Assembly (NCBI GenBank): GCA_965206025.1
Contig: CBDBIU010000005.1
Coordinates: forward strand, 2,294,001 to 2,358,000
DNA length: 64,000 bases
DNA from: G963668345 sp965206025
Lineage (GTDB): Bacteria; Acidobacteriota; Terriglobia; Bryobacterales; UBA6623
Reading direction: 5' to 3'
Part shown: positions 8,692 to 17,063 of the stretch, piece by piece
Position numbering within the stretch: the stretch's first letter is position 1
How the letters are laid out: each line of letters opens with the position of its first letter
The notes under the pieces: generated by a model
The model's database searches: none
Told to the model about the DNA's origin: nothing
Seen by the model: only the letters and a program-made list of their open reading frames with translations
Position numbers and translations under genes: made by a program

Positions 8692-9844
8692 ATGTAGTGT
8701 CACATAAATAACTGGACAATAACACCCTTTTCGCGGTAGGATGGTTTGTGTGGCCATCCGCTGACGCTCTAGCCCTCACCGCTCCGCAGCGAAACGCTCT
8801 TCGTCGCCTCGTTCGAGGCCGCAATACGACGCAGAAAATGGTCTTGCGAGCGCACATTGTTTTGCGCTGTGCGCAGGGGTTGGCGAACCACGCCATGGCC
8901 CGCGAACTCGGCGTCAACCGCAAGACCGTCATCCTGTGGCGAAAGCGCTTCGCCCAGTCCGGCCTCGACGGACTCCGCGATCGGACGCGCCCCGGACGCA
9001 AACCGACGCTCTCCGCTGAATTCGTCCAATGCATCCTCGATACAACGCTTCACGAGAAGCCCCGGGCGGCCACGCATTGGAGCACCCGCACCCTCGCCAA
9101 GCACTTGGGCGTCTCCAAGATGGCCATCCAGCGCGTCTGGAAAGCGCACGGACTGCAGCCCCATCGCCTCGAAACTTTCAAGCTCAGCCGCGACAAGCAG
9201 TTCGTCGAGAAACTCCGCGACGTGGTCGGGCTGTACTTGAATCCGCCCGAGCACGCGCTGGTGCTCAGCGTCGATGAGAAAAGCCAGATCCAGGCCTTAG
9301 ACCGCAGCCAGCCGGGACTGCCCCTGGAAAAGGGTCGCGCCGGCACCATGACCCACGACTTCAAACGACATGGCACAACGACGCTGTTCGCCGCCTTCAA
9401 TGTGCTCGACGGCCAGGTGATCGGGGAGTGTCTGCCGCGACATCGGCACCAGGAATTCCTCAAATTCCTACGCAAGATCGATCGCGAAACGCCACCGGCG
9501 CTGGAGCTGCATCTGATCGTGGACAACTACTCCACGCATAAGCATGAGCAGGTGAAGAAGTGGCTCGCCAAGCACCCCCGCTTCCACTTTCACTTCATTC
9601 CCACGTCTTCTTCTTGGCTCAATCTCGTCGAGCGCTGGTTCCGCGAGCTGACACAGAAGCGCATCCGCCGCGGCGTGTTCCGCAGTGTTCCCGAACTCGA
9701 GGCCGCCATCCACGAGTACCTGGAAGCGAGCAACCAAGCGGCCAAGCCCTTTGTCTGGACAGCTCCGGCACAAGATATCCTCGCCAAAGTCGAGCGCGCC
9801 GCCAAAACCCACGCCATTGTCCAGAACCGTTAGTGGCACTACAC
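8692..9844 (+). mobile_element. Complete IS630-family insertion sequence
   Basis: An 1153-bp element with imperfect terminal inverted repeats: left TGTAGTGTCAC and right (reverse complement) TGTAGTGCCAC, then a shared CTGGACAAT about 20 bases in. It is bounded by TA at 8690-8691 and at 9845-9846, the TA duplication characteristic of IS630. Removing the element plus one TA rejoins GAC GGG CTA AAG TAC, restoring the host reading frame exactly. The transposase gene is intact, so insertion may be recent. Confidence 0.95.
8748..9833 (+). CDS. IS630-family transposase
   Basis: DDE transposase of 361 residues, the normal single-ORF length. The N-terminal helix-turn-helix region contains MARELGVNRKTVILWRKRF, and the second HTH has KHLGVSKMAIQRVWKAHGL. 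The catalytic triad is visible as D176 (LSVDEKSQ), D259 (LIVDNYSTH) and E295 (NLVERWF), with the IS630-typical spacing. The GTG at 8748 is used as start; a nearby ATG at 8741 is out of frame and closes immediately. No frameshift is present, unlike many IS630 members, so the enzyme could be active. Confidence 0.95.
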   Translation: MWPSADALALTAPQRNALRRLVRGRNTTQKMVLRAHIVLRCAQGLANHAMARELGVNRKTVILWRKRFAQSGLDGLRDRTRPGRKPTLSAEFVQCILDTTLHEKPRAATHWSTRTLAKHLGVSKMAIQRVWKAHGLQPHRLETFKLSRDKQFVEKLRDVVGLYLNPPEHALVLSVDEKSQIQALDRSQPGLPLEKGRAGTMTHDFKRHGTTTLFAAFNVLDGQVIGECLPRHRHQEFLKFLRKIDRETPPALELHLIVDNYSTHKHEQVKKWLAKHPRFHFHFIPTSSSWLNLVERWFRELTQKRIRRGVFRSVPELEAAIHEYLEASNQAAKPFVWTAPAQDILAKVERAAKTHAIVQNR

Positions 9845-9846
9845 TA

Positions 9847-10089
9847 AAGTACATCCGCTCTCTAGATTGGCCCCGGGAAGAACTCTATGACCTCGAAAGC
9901 GACCCCGGCGAGACCAACAACATCGCCTTCCTGCACGCCGACAAGGTTGCCCAGGCGCGGGAACTGCTGGCGGACAAAGCCGCCAAAGGCGCAAGACTGC
10001 GAAAACTCCACGGACTTGGTCCGGTGCCCGACGCCCCACTCGACGCCGAAACGATTGAGCGTCTACGCTCGCTCGGGTACGCGCAGTGA
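9847..10089 (+). pseudogene. Membrane sulfatase-like gene, 3' part
   Basis: The last 80 codons of the interrupted gene, beginning KYIRSLDWPREELYDLESDP and ending LRSLGYAQ. ELYDLESDPGETNNI is the usual C-terminal sulfatase signature. It has no start of its own and is in phase with the 5' part. The undisrupted protein would be about 692 residues. Confidence 0.9.
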
Positions 10090-10191
10090 GCAACCGTTGG
10101 CGCCGCGTTCGCGGTTGAACCAGGCGTCGACACGAGTATCGACGCGGCAGAGGTGGGGTCCGCGCCACAACAGCAGGCAACTCCTATCTAA

Positions 10192-10569
10192 TTACCTTTT
10201 GGGGAGCACGACATTGAGATCCGTTTTCCGAAAATCACTGTCGAGCGTGAGCAAGGAGCATTCCTCGTGTTTCGCCAGCGCATAGGCGAAGCAATCACCC
10301 AGGTTCAGCGGGTAGCGCAACCGGGCACGGGCCGCCGTCTCCGCCTGCTCGGGGGTTGGGGGCACAAGACGTACCGAGGACGTCTCGACCGCCTCGCGCA
10401 TCTCCGGGAATAGGCGAGGTTGCCGGTCTTCCATCAAAATCAGCGCCTCGGCATAGTTGACGGTGCTCATCCTCAAAAGCGGCTGGTATTCGGTAAGGCG
10501 GTCCAGAGCCCAAGGCCCGTACTTCTCGTTGAAGAAGATCGCTATCAAGATCGAGGTATCTACGACCAC
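10192..10569 (-). CDS. vapC: VapC-type PIN-domain ribonuclease toxin
   Basis: Type II toxin of 125 residues, a PIN-fold Mg-dependent RNase expected to cleave tRNA or rRNA when free of antitoxin. The acidic residues are visible: D4 (MVVDTS), E41 (NYAEA), D92 (NLGDCFAYALAK) and D110/D112 (LTLDSDF). The start overlaps the end of the upstream antitoxin gene by 10 bases, the classic translationally coupled arrangement. It belongs to the subfamily with an uninterrupted FAYALA helix. The RNA target cannot be predicted from sequence alone. Confidence 0.92.
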   Translation of the reverse strand: MVVDTSILIAIFFNEKYGPWALDRLTEYQPLLRMSTVNYAEALILMEDRQPRLFPEMREAVETSSVRLVPPTPEQAETAARARLRYPLNLGDCFAYALAKHEECSLLTLDSDFRKTDLNVVLPKR

Positions 10570-10793
10570 AATTCGTCCTCGATAGCAAACCTGGGCTTTC
10601 GACGCAGTGGAGCCTTGAGCCCAAAACCGAGCCAGGATCGAAAATCATAGGCAGTCTCGCCGCTTCCCCGTTCCACGGCCTCGCGAAGGGCCAAGCGGAT
10701 GGCGTCGGATTTTGCGCGGACCCCTCTCCGTTTCATGTAGCGGCGCAAGTCAGTCTCGAACTCAGGCGTGACGTTCAAATTGAGCTGCTTCAT
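10560..10793 (-). CDS. vapB: VapB-type antitoxin
   Basis: Small 77-residue protein upstream of and overlapping vapC. The N-terminal segment MKQLNLNVTPEFETDLRRYM, followed by KRRGVRAKSDAIRLALREAV, has ribbon-helix-helix character for operator binding. The acidic and aromatic C-terminus (FRSWLGFGLK...IEDELWS) would wrap the toxin. The ATG at 10793 is preferred over an upstream alternative at 10859, which would add non-family residues. The pair is probably autoregulated; an ATATCAGTATACAGAT tract just upstream (about 10796-10811) is a candidate operator region. Confidence 0.82.
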   Translation of the reverse strand: MKQLNLNVTPEFETDLRRYMKRRGVRAKSDAIRLALREAVERGSGETAYDFRSWLGFGLKAPLRRKPRFAIEDELWS

Positions 10794-11192
10794 ACATATC
10801 AGTATACAGATGCAACCTGTAAGCATATCGTGGCGAATCCGAGCCCCCGGCGACCTCATAGCAGGAGCCGGCGTTGGGCGGGCGAGCGCTGCAACATTGC
10901 AGAAAGCTCTTTGTCAGCCAACTTCTCCTCGCCGGCGCATCCGGTGCGATACCTCACCGCGGACGGACATGCCCGGGAAAACTTTTGGCCGGATCGGGGG
11001 TTCTATAACCGGAAGGCGATGTTTGCGGCATCCGGCGACCAAACTCATCCCGACCGGTGGTGGTTGTTCGGCGGCTTGGTGGATTTGGGCCGGCCTCTAC
11101 ATCGCAAAAGGCGGTCCATCGCGGAATGGGCCGTTTGGACAAGGAATTGCTGAAGCAGATTCGTTCACGGAACGTGCTAAGGAGCCGAGATC
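10794..11192. other. Divergent intergenic region
   Basis: A 399-base gap between the vapBC operon and the FecR-domain gene. It should contain both promoters. No RNA, repeat or convincing small gene was found. AAGGAG at 11179-11184 serves the FecR gene. Confidence 0.4.
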
Positions 11193-12017
11193 ATGCGTAT
11201 GACACCAACCAAACTCATCCTAGTCGCTGTTTGCGCTCTAACCGGGGCGCAGACTTTGTCGGGGCAGTACGGCCGCCGGGACCCTAGAAGGGACCGCGGC
11301 GGCCAGCGTGGTTTAGGCGTTGCCGTGGTCAGCGCCGCGAACGGCGACGTGCGATCCCGGGACGGGCAAACAGGAGACTGGACCAGCGCTTACGCCAGCC
11401 TGGGCCTTGAGCGCGGAGACCGGCTGGCGACGGGACTCGGTTCGCGAGCGGAGGTGGATTTCGGGGCGGGGAATTTCGCCCGGCTGAATGCCGGCAGCGA
11501 GGTGGAGCTGGGCGATCTCGGCAACCGCTCTTTCCGCCTCAAGCTTGTCAAGGGCGAGCTGACCTACACCGTGTGGAAGGGCGGAGAGGCGGACGTCTAT
11601 ATCGAAGCCGACGACATCGTGATCCGTCCCCTGAAAAGCGGTGCCTATCGCGTGCGGACTAACAGCCGGCAGACGGTGGTCACCGTTCGCAAGGGCAAGG
11701 CCGAAGTGGAAACCTTTGACGGCATCGAGACCGTCAAGAAGGGGAACCGTATAACGGTCCGCAAACGAGGCGACGACCTCGAGTTCCGGGTGGCGAAAGT
11801 AACCGCCAAAGACCAGTTCGACCAGTGGAGCGAGCGCCGCGACAAGATCTTGAAGAATGGCGGCGGGCGCGGATACCCGCGCCATCTATACGCCTACGGG
11901 GGCTACCCGTATCACTTCGGCCTGGGTTATTATCACTACCCCTACCGCCGGTTCGGCTTCGGCGTCAGGACGGTTTTCGTCGGCCGCCGCCACCGCGGGC
12001 GCGGCCGCCGCCGCTGA
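11193..12017 (+). CDS. Exported FecR-domain protein
   Basis: A 274-residue protein with a signal peptide (MRMTPTKLILVAVCALTGAQTLSG). The central region, about residues 45-200, is a FecR-like beta domain: VSAANGDVRSRDG, DRLATGLGSRAEVDFGAGNFARLNAGSEVELG, and VRKGKAEVETFDG. In classical iron systems FecR relays a TonB signal to a sigma factor, but no sigma factor or transmembrane anchor is present, so this resembles the stand-alone surface FecR proteins of Acidobacteria. The C-terminus is a Tyr/Gly/His-rich stretch (YGGYPYHFGLGYYHYPYRR) ending in an Arg-rich tail. Start is supported by AAGGAG eight bases upstream. Function unknown. Confidence 0.85.
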   Translation: MRMTPTKLILVAVCALTGAQTLSGQYGRRDPRRDRGGQRGLGVAVVSAANGDVRSRDGQTGDWTSAYASLGLERGDRLATGLGSRAEVDFGAGNFARLNAGSEVELGDLGNRSFRLKLVKGELTYTVWKGGEADVYIEADDIVIRPLKSGAYRVRTNSRQTVVTVRKGKAEVETFDGIETVKKGNRITVRKRGDDLEFRVAKVTAKDQFDQWSERRDKILKNGGGRGYPRHLYAYGGYPYHFGLGYYHYPYRRFGFGVRTVFVGRRHRGRGRRR

Positions 12018-12042
12018 CAGGCCGCTCCCGTCGGTTTCACGG

Positions 12043-12067
12043 AAGGGCGGGGTTCGACCCGCCCCTT
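12043..12067 (+). terminator. GC-rich hairpin after the FecR gene
   Basis: GGGCGGG and CCCGCCC form a 7-bp stem with a 6-base loop (GTTCGA), 27 bases past the stop codon. It is followed by CTTGG, not a T-run, so it is a candidate transcript end only. Confidence 0.4.
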
Positions 12068-12643
12068 GGCCTCCGCCCGTTGAAACGGTCGTCGCCGCGG
12101 CCTCCGGGCGCCGGCTCGCTGCTTGTGCTCCCCAGTTCCCGTCGTGCGTTGGTTGCGCGGGGTCTGCGTGCGGGGACGGGCCTGCGACCCGTCGCGGGAA
12201 GGTTGCAAACCCGGCCGCATTCGATTCCTGCAAACCGCCCCCTCTACCCCAGTCCGCCGCCGTCCGGCCCGTCCCGCGAACGACACGGGGTAGAATCGTT
12301 CTGCGATAATACCGATCTTGGCGCTCGTCGCTTGAGCAGCCTGTAGTTCCGCTTCGCCGGGGCTGTTTTCCGATGCCCCTGCGGGGCGCCACGATCGACG
12401 ACGACGCAGGCCCGGCCAGAGGCTTCTTTGGCTTGACCAGTGGGCGGAGTCCCGTAGGGCTGGGCGGTCGTTTTGCCCAGACCCGCGGCTTTTTTCTGGC
12501 CCCTTACACGGGGGAAAAGAGACGCGTCGTGCGTTGAGCCGCGCAACCTAACGGCCGCATGTCTCTGCGAGCCCTGCGCTGCGTGCTTGCTGACGTGCGG
12601 GTCGAACACGGAGTCAGCCCCCGCAGGGGGCGCGGTATCATAG

Positions 12644-12672
12644 CCCAGGGTGAAGCGAAGCGAAACCCTGGG
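12644..12672. repeat. REP-like palindrome CCCAGGGT...ACCCTGGG
   Basis: Arms CCCAGGGT and ACCCTGGG flank GAAGCGAAGCGAA. Elements of this look are scattered between genes in several soil phyla. Here it sits in a non-coding block. Transcribed, it would form a strong hairpin. Confidence 0.6.
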
Positions 12673-12858
12673 TTGGCGGAACCCATGGGCCAGCCCTGTA
12701 AGGGCGCAGGAAAATGGCACAGACCTTTACGCACCTGTTGACCCAGGTGATCTTTTTCGCCAAAAACGATGGGCGTGTTCCCATCGGCGTGGGCCTCGGC
12801 TTTCACCGGACAGAGCCGTGCCCGTCAGGGCGCGGGCCCGTCGCTACGCCGGACGCAC

Positions 12859-12923
12859 GGCCTGTCACCAGCGTTCCAGGCTCAGCTTCCTGCTCGCGCA
12901 CACCCCTGCCCGATTCGGAGCCG
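12859..12923 (+). repeat. Family D repeat, copy 1
   Basis: Begins GGCCTGTCACCAGCGTTCCA and ends near CGGAGCCG. An inverted, diverged copy lies at 43727-43796, matching across about 65 bases including TGTCAC, AGCGTTCCAGGCT and CGCGCAC. Both copies adjoin a GAGCCGTGCCCGTCAGGGC motif, but on opposite sides. Confidence 0.65.
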
Positions 12924-13000
12924 CGAGCGCCAACGAGCGGCCATGGTCCTCACAGCCCGCCCAAAGCAATGAACGCGGCTGGGTTTTCGACGGAGCTTGT

Positions 13001-13813
13001 ATGAAATTAACTTCGAAACGGGCGGCGAAACTCGGGTTAGCTGTTTCGTTGCTGCTATCGGTCTGGGTCTCGGGCGCCGCGGCCCAGCAGACGCCGTCCA
13101 CGAACCCTTACACAACGCAAGCGGACCTCGACGCCGGCGCGCGCCTCTACCGTCCGCTTTGCGCCGGATGCCACGGATTTGACGCCGGCGGCGCGCCCGC
13201 GGAAGGCCCGGATATCCGAGTAGGTTCGCCCGGTCGCGGGACGGACGCGGAGGTCTACGACACCATCCGTGACGGCATTCGGGGAACGTCCATGCCGGGG
13301 TGGAATTTCAGCGAGAAGGAGCGTTGGCAGGTCGTAGCCTACTTACAGTCGCTTCGAAGGGCCGCCGGCGCCAAGCAAGCCGCGGGCGATCCGCAAACAG
13401 GCGCTGCCCTGTTCCGCGGCGAGGGCGGATGCCGGGGATGTCACGCCGTCGACGGCCAGGGTGGCCGCCGCGGTCCCGATCTAAGCACCGTCGGACGCGG
13501 CCGCTCGCCCGAGGAACTCGAGGCCTCCATCCTCAAGCCGAACGGTAAGGTTTCGCCCGCCTACTGGCACGTGCGGGCTTGGACCGCCGACGGCGGGACT
13601 CTCGCCGGCCGGCGCTTGAATGAAGACACCTTCTCGCTTCAACTGCTTGATTCCGACGAGCGATTGGTTTCCGTGCTGAAGAGCGACCTTAAGAAATTTG
13701 AGCTCTTGAAGGATTCCGTTATGCCCTCCTACGAAGGAAAATTGAGTCGGCAAGAGATTGACGATCTTGTGGCCTACTTGGCCACTCTCGGCGTTTCAGG
13801 GGCAAGGCGATGA
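13001..13813 (+). CDS. Diheme cytochrome c, electron acceptor of the adjacent PQQ dehydrogenase
   Basis: Exported protein of 270 residues with a signal peptide ending near GAAAQQ. Two c-type haem sites are visible: CAGCH (54-58) and CRGCH (144-148), with candidate axial Met in GTSMPGW and DSVMPSY. The gene ends with TGA overlapping the ATG of the PQQ dehydrogenase (ATGA at 13810-13813), so the two are translationally coupled. The likely role is to take electrons from reduced PQQ in the periplasm and pass them to the respiratory chain. The ATG at 13001 precedes a clean signal peptide; an upstream in-frame start at 12650 would read through repeat DNA and is rejected. Confidence 0.92.
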   Translation: MKLTSKRAAKLGLAVSLLLSVWVSGAAAQQTPSTNPYTTQADLDAGARLYRPLCAGCHGFDAGGAPAEGPDIRVGSPGRGTDAEVYDTIRDGIRGTSMPGWNFSEKERWQVVAYLQSLRRAAGAKQAAGDPQTGAALFRGEGGCRGCHAVDGQGGRRGPDLSTVGRGRSPEELEASILKPNGKVSPAYWHVRAWTADGGTLAGRRLNEDTFSLQLLDSDERLVSVLKSDLKKFELLKDSVMPSYEGKLSRQEIDDLVAYLATLGVSGARR

Positions 13814-15417
13814 CGATTTGCGGCCGGACTGTCCTACTGGCGCTGTGGGCCATGAGTTTGCCCGCCCAGGTCAGCTATCAGGACTTGCTGAACGCCGAGG
13901 CGACTCCCGAGAATTGGCTGACTTATTCGGGGACCTACAAGAGCCAGCACTACAGCGGATTGAAGCAGATCACGCGCGAAAACGTCGGCGACCTCGAGTT
14001 CAAGTGGGCTTTCCACGGCAGCCCGAAAGGCAAGCTGCAAACGACGCCGCTGGTCGTCGACGGGGTCATGTACTTGACCGAGGGCAACAACGACGTCAGC
14101 GCTCTCGACGCCAAGACCGGCCGCCGGTTCTGGACCTACTCCCACACCCTGCCCAAGAAAGTCCACGTCGTGGCTCTGGCGAACCGAGGCGCGGCGCTGT
14201 TGGGCGACCGCGTATTCACGGGCACGCTCGACGGCCGCCTCATCGCGCTCGACGCCAAGACCGGGCATGTTCTTTGGGACAAGAAAGTCTGCGACTACAC
14301 CCAAGGCTATGCCGTGACCATGGCTCCCCTGGCCGTCAAGGACAAGGTCATCGTCGGCACGGCGGGGGGCGAGTTCGGCATCCGGGGTTATCTGGACGCC
14401 TATGACGCCGAGACCGGCGACCGGGTTTGGCGTTTCTACACCATCCCGGGGCCGGGCGAAGCGGGGCACGAGACCTGGGAAAACGATGCCTGGAAGACGG
14501 GCGGCGGATCGGCGTGGGTGACCGGTTCGTTCGACCCCGAACTCAATTTGACCTACTGGGGGATCGGGAACCCCAGCCCTGATTGGAACGGCGACGTTCG
14601 CCCGGGCGACAACCTCTATACAGGCTCGGTCGTCGCGCTCGACGCCGATACCGGGAAGCTGAAATGGCACTTCCAGTTCACGCCCCACGACACCTGGGAC
14701 TGGGACGCGGTTCAGGTCCCCGTGCTCGTGGACAGAGAGTTTCGCGGCCGGCAGCGCAAGCTGATGCTCTGGGGCAACCGCAACGCGTTCTTTTACGTTC
14801 TCGACCGCGAGAGCGGAGAATTCCTGCTGGGGAAGCCGTTCACCAAGCAAACCTGGGCCGAGAGCCTGGACGAAAACGGCCGGCCGATCAAGCTGCCGGG
14901 CACCGAACCAACGAAAGAAGGCACGAAGCTTTACCCAGCCGTTCAGGGAGCTACCAATTGGTATGCCCCTTCCTACAGCCCAAGGACCGGCCTTTTCTAC
15001 TTGCAGGCGTGGGTGGACTTCTGGGGCATGTACTACTCCGGGGAACCGGTTTACATGCCCGGCAACCGTTACGACGGCAGCCTGATCCAACGAACGGCTC
15101 CCATCAGGACGGAGCACGCGGACCCCGGTTACGGCGCCATTCGCGCGCTCGATCCCGAAACGGGCGAGCGGAAGTGGGAGTTCAAAATGAGCGAGATCTC
15201 CGAATCCGGCCTGCTGACGACGGCAAGCGACCTACTCTTCTCCGGCAACTTTGAAGGGAACTTCATGGCCCTCGACGCCGAGAACGGCAAGCTGCTCTGG
15301 CGGACTCTTCTCGGCGCGCGAGTCGACAACTCGCCCATCACCTACCTCGTGGACGGCAAACAGTACGTGTCGGTGAAATCCGGCCTCACACTGTTCACCT
15401 TCGGCCTCAAGGACTAA
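13810..15417 (+). CDS. PQQ-dependent alcohol dehydrogenase, probable lanthanide type
   Basis: Periplasmic quinoprotein of 535 residues with a short signal peptide and eight-bladed propeller W-motif repeats (ALDAKTGRRFWTYS, ALDAKTGHVLWDKK, ALDPETGERKWEF, ALDAENGKLLWRT). Metal and catalytic residues are recognisable: Glu in GGEFGIRGY, Asn in GIGNPSP, and HDTWDWD with D297 and D299. The extra Asp two residues after the catalytic Asp is the feature that separates XoxF/ExaF lanthanide enzymes from calcium MxaF. The vicinal Cys-Cys pair usual in methanol dehydrogenases is absent; HVVALANRG stands in its place. It is coupled to the upstream cytochrome. Substrate, methanol or another alcohol, cannot be assigned. 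Confidence 0.9.
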   Translation: MTICGRTVLLALWAMSLPAQVSYQDLLNAEATPENWLTYSGTYKSQHYSGLKQITRENVGDLEFKWAFHGSPKGKLQTTPLVVDGVMYLTEGNNDVSALDAKTGRRFWTYSHTLPKKVHVVALANRGAALLGDRVFTGTLDGRLIALDAKTGHVLWDKKVCDYTQGYAVTMAPLAVKDKVIVGTAGGEFGIRGYLDAYDAETGDRVWRFYTIPGPGEAGHETWENDAWKTGGGSAWVTGSFDPELNLTYWGIGNPSPDWNGDVRPGDNLYTGSVVALDADTGKLKWHFQFTPHDTWDWDAVQVPVLVDREFRGRQRKLMLWGNRNAFFYVLDRESGEFLLGKPFTKQTWAESLDENGRPIKLPGTEPTKEGTKLYPAVQGATNWYAPSYSPRTGLFYLQAWVDFWGMYYSGEPVYMPGNRYDGSLIQRTAPIRTEHADPGYGAIRALDPETGERKWEFKMSEISESGLLTTASDLLFSGNFEGNFMALDAENGKLLWRTLLGARVDNSPITYLVDGKQYVSVKSGLTLFTFGLKD

Positions 15418-15582
15418 CAGCCCGCAGCGGCGACTTCTGGTCGCCCTGGGCAACCTCCATAGCAGGAGCGGCCCGCGTCGACAGACGCGCCGTCCTGGGC
15501 AACGAAGACGCTTGACACACCCGCTATTCTGAAAGAAGCAGGCCCCCAGGGCCGGCATTACGCTCGACTACAAGAAAAAACG

Positions 15583-16881
15583 GGTTCTTCCGGGTTTCTA
15601 GTGGGCGAGTGTGGCTCGGTGGTAGTCTCGCGGGATGCAAGACCGCGAGCTATACCGCCAGATTCTGGGCATCGAAAGTCCCTGGAAAGTCGCGCGAGTG
15701 GAGCTGCGCCGAGCCGACGGCGAAGTCCACATCTTCCTCGAACACGACGAGCAAGTCCGCTGGCCGTGCCGCCAATGCAGCGCCGTGTGCGCACTCCACG
15801 ATCATCAGCCCGAACGCCGCTGGCGTCACCTCGACACCTGTCAGTACCGCACGATCCTGCACGCCCGGCCGCCGCGCAGCGACTGCTCCGAGCACGGGCC
15901 GCGCGTCGTGCGACTGCCCTGGGCCGAGGCTTCCAGCCGCTTCACCGCGCTGTTTGAAGCTCTCGCGATCTCGTGGCTGAAGGAAGCCAGCCAGCAAGGC
16001 ATCGCCGAGTTGCTGGCGCTGAGCTGGGACGAGATTCACGGCATCCTGGAACGCGCCGTGCAACGTGGGCTCGAACGTCGCGCGGCAGAGCCGATTCCCT
16101 ACCTGGGCGTCGACGAGAAGAGCTTCCGCAAGCGCCATCGCTATCTCACCGTCGTCAACGATCTCAACCGCTCGCGCGTGTTGTTCGTCGCCGAGGGACG
16201 CCGCCAGGCCAGCCTGGACGGCTTTTGGAAGACGTTGAGCGCAGAGCAACTCGCCCGAGTCGAGGCCGTCGCGATGGACATGTGGGATCCTTACGTCGCC
16301 TCGACCCGGGAGCATCTCGACGAATCGGAGAAAAAGATCGTTTACGACAAATATCACATCGCGGCGCATCTGGCGAAGGCGGTGGACCAAGTGCGGCGGG
16401 CGGAGAACAAGCGTTTACTGGCCCTCGGCGACGAACGTTTGACAGGCACGAAGTACGCTTGGCTGCGGCATCCGGCGAACTTTTCCGAGGACGCCTGGCG
16501 CGAGTTCCGCGCGCTGCGCGAAAGCGACTTGAAAACGGCGCGGGCGTGGGCGTTGAAGGAAACGGCGATGCGGCTGTTCGACTATCGTCGCGAATCGGCG
16601 GCGCGAGCTTTCTTCGAGCAATGGCGCGGCTGGGCGAGTCGCAGCCGGCTGACGCCGATGGTCACCGTAGCGCGGATGTTGACGGCTCGCCTCGAAAACA
16701 TACTCACGTATCTGAAACACCGCATTACGAACGCGGTCAGCGAGGGGTTGAACTCAAGGATTCAATGGGTCAAGGCCACGGCGCGCGGTTTCCGCAATCA
16801 ACAGAACTTCATCAACGCCATCTACTTCCACTGTGGGAAACTCGATCTGGCTCCTTCGCCCACTTAAAACCCGGAAGAGCC
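15583..16881 (+). mobile_element. Complete ISL3-family insertion sequence
   Basis: A 1299-bp element with 26-bp inverted ends (23 of 26 matching), starting GGTTCTTCCGGGTTT on the left and GGCTCTTCCGGGTTT on the right when reversed. It is flanked by a perfect 8-bp direct repeat AAAAAACG at 15575-15582 and 16882-16889, the target duplication length of ISL3. The insertion site lies at a family E repeat (AAACAAAGCCGATTTC follows on the right). Transposase is intact. Confidence 0.95.
15635..16867 (+). CDS. ISL3-family transposase
   Basis: A 410-residue DDE transposase. The N-terminal zinc-finger region includes CRQCSAVC and later CSEHGPRVVRLP, the typical ISL3 nucleic-acid-binding segment, and the HTH lies around EASQQGIAELLALSWDEIHGIL. 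Catalytic residues are visible in LGVDEKSFRKRHRYLTVVND and VAMDMWDPYVASTREHL, with the C-terminal NAVSEGLNSRIQWVKATARGFRN carrying the Glu. Full length with no frameshift, so likely functional. It could also act on the short element at 29838-30293 whose ends match. Confidence 0.95.
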   Translation: MQDRELYRQILGIESPWKVARVELRRADGEVHIFLEHDEQVRWPCRQCSAVCALHDHQPERRWRHLDTCQYRTILHARPPRSDCSEHGPRVVRLPWAEASSRFTALFEALAISWLKEASQQGIAELLALSWDEIHGILERAVQRGLERRAAEPIPYLGVDEKSFRKRHRYLTVVNDLNRSRVLFVAEGRRQASLDGFWKTLSAEQLARVEAVAMDMWDPYVASTREHLDESEKKIVYDKYHIAAHLAKAVDQVRRAENKRLLALGDERLTGTKYAWLRHPANFSEDAWREFRALRESDLKTARAWALKETAMRLFDYRRESAARAFFEQWRGWASRSRLTPMVTVARMLTARLENILTYLKHRITNAVSEGLNSRIQWVKATARGFRNQQNFINAIYFHCGKLDLAPSPT

Positions 16882-17063
16882 AAAAAACGAAACAAAGCCG
16901 ATTTCTAATAACCATTTTGCAATCCATGGATTATGTATGATTTCCGACCCTCTTTTCTGGCCGAGGGACCGTATCCCGCCTTGCAGCTCGACATTGCCGA
17001 ATGGATAGGGAACTCGTTCCAGAGACAGTCCGCTAGTCTTAAATCGACCTGCGAGAAAGAGCC

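Larger units (their letters stand above)
12018..13000. other. Long non-coding region with dispersed repeats
   Basis: This 983-base gap has no supportable gene. Open frames on both strands are Arg/Pro/Gly-rich and fit repeat DNA better than protein. It carries the palindromic element at 12644-12672 and a family D repeat at 12859-12923 that recurs inverted near 43.7 kb. The last 30 bases hold the cytochrome leader. Confidence 0.5.

Noticed and set aside
12244..12720. 158-codon minus-strand frame in the long gap
   Set aside because: It crosses palindromic repeats and its residues follow repeat composition; no start or family support.
13834..15117. 427-codon frame antisense to the PQQ dehydrogenase
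   Set aside because: Long antisense frames are common in GC-rich coding DNA; the sense strand has clear quinoprotein motifs.
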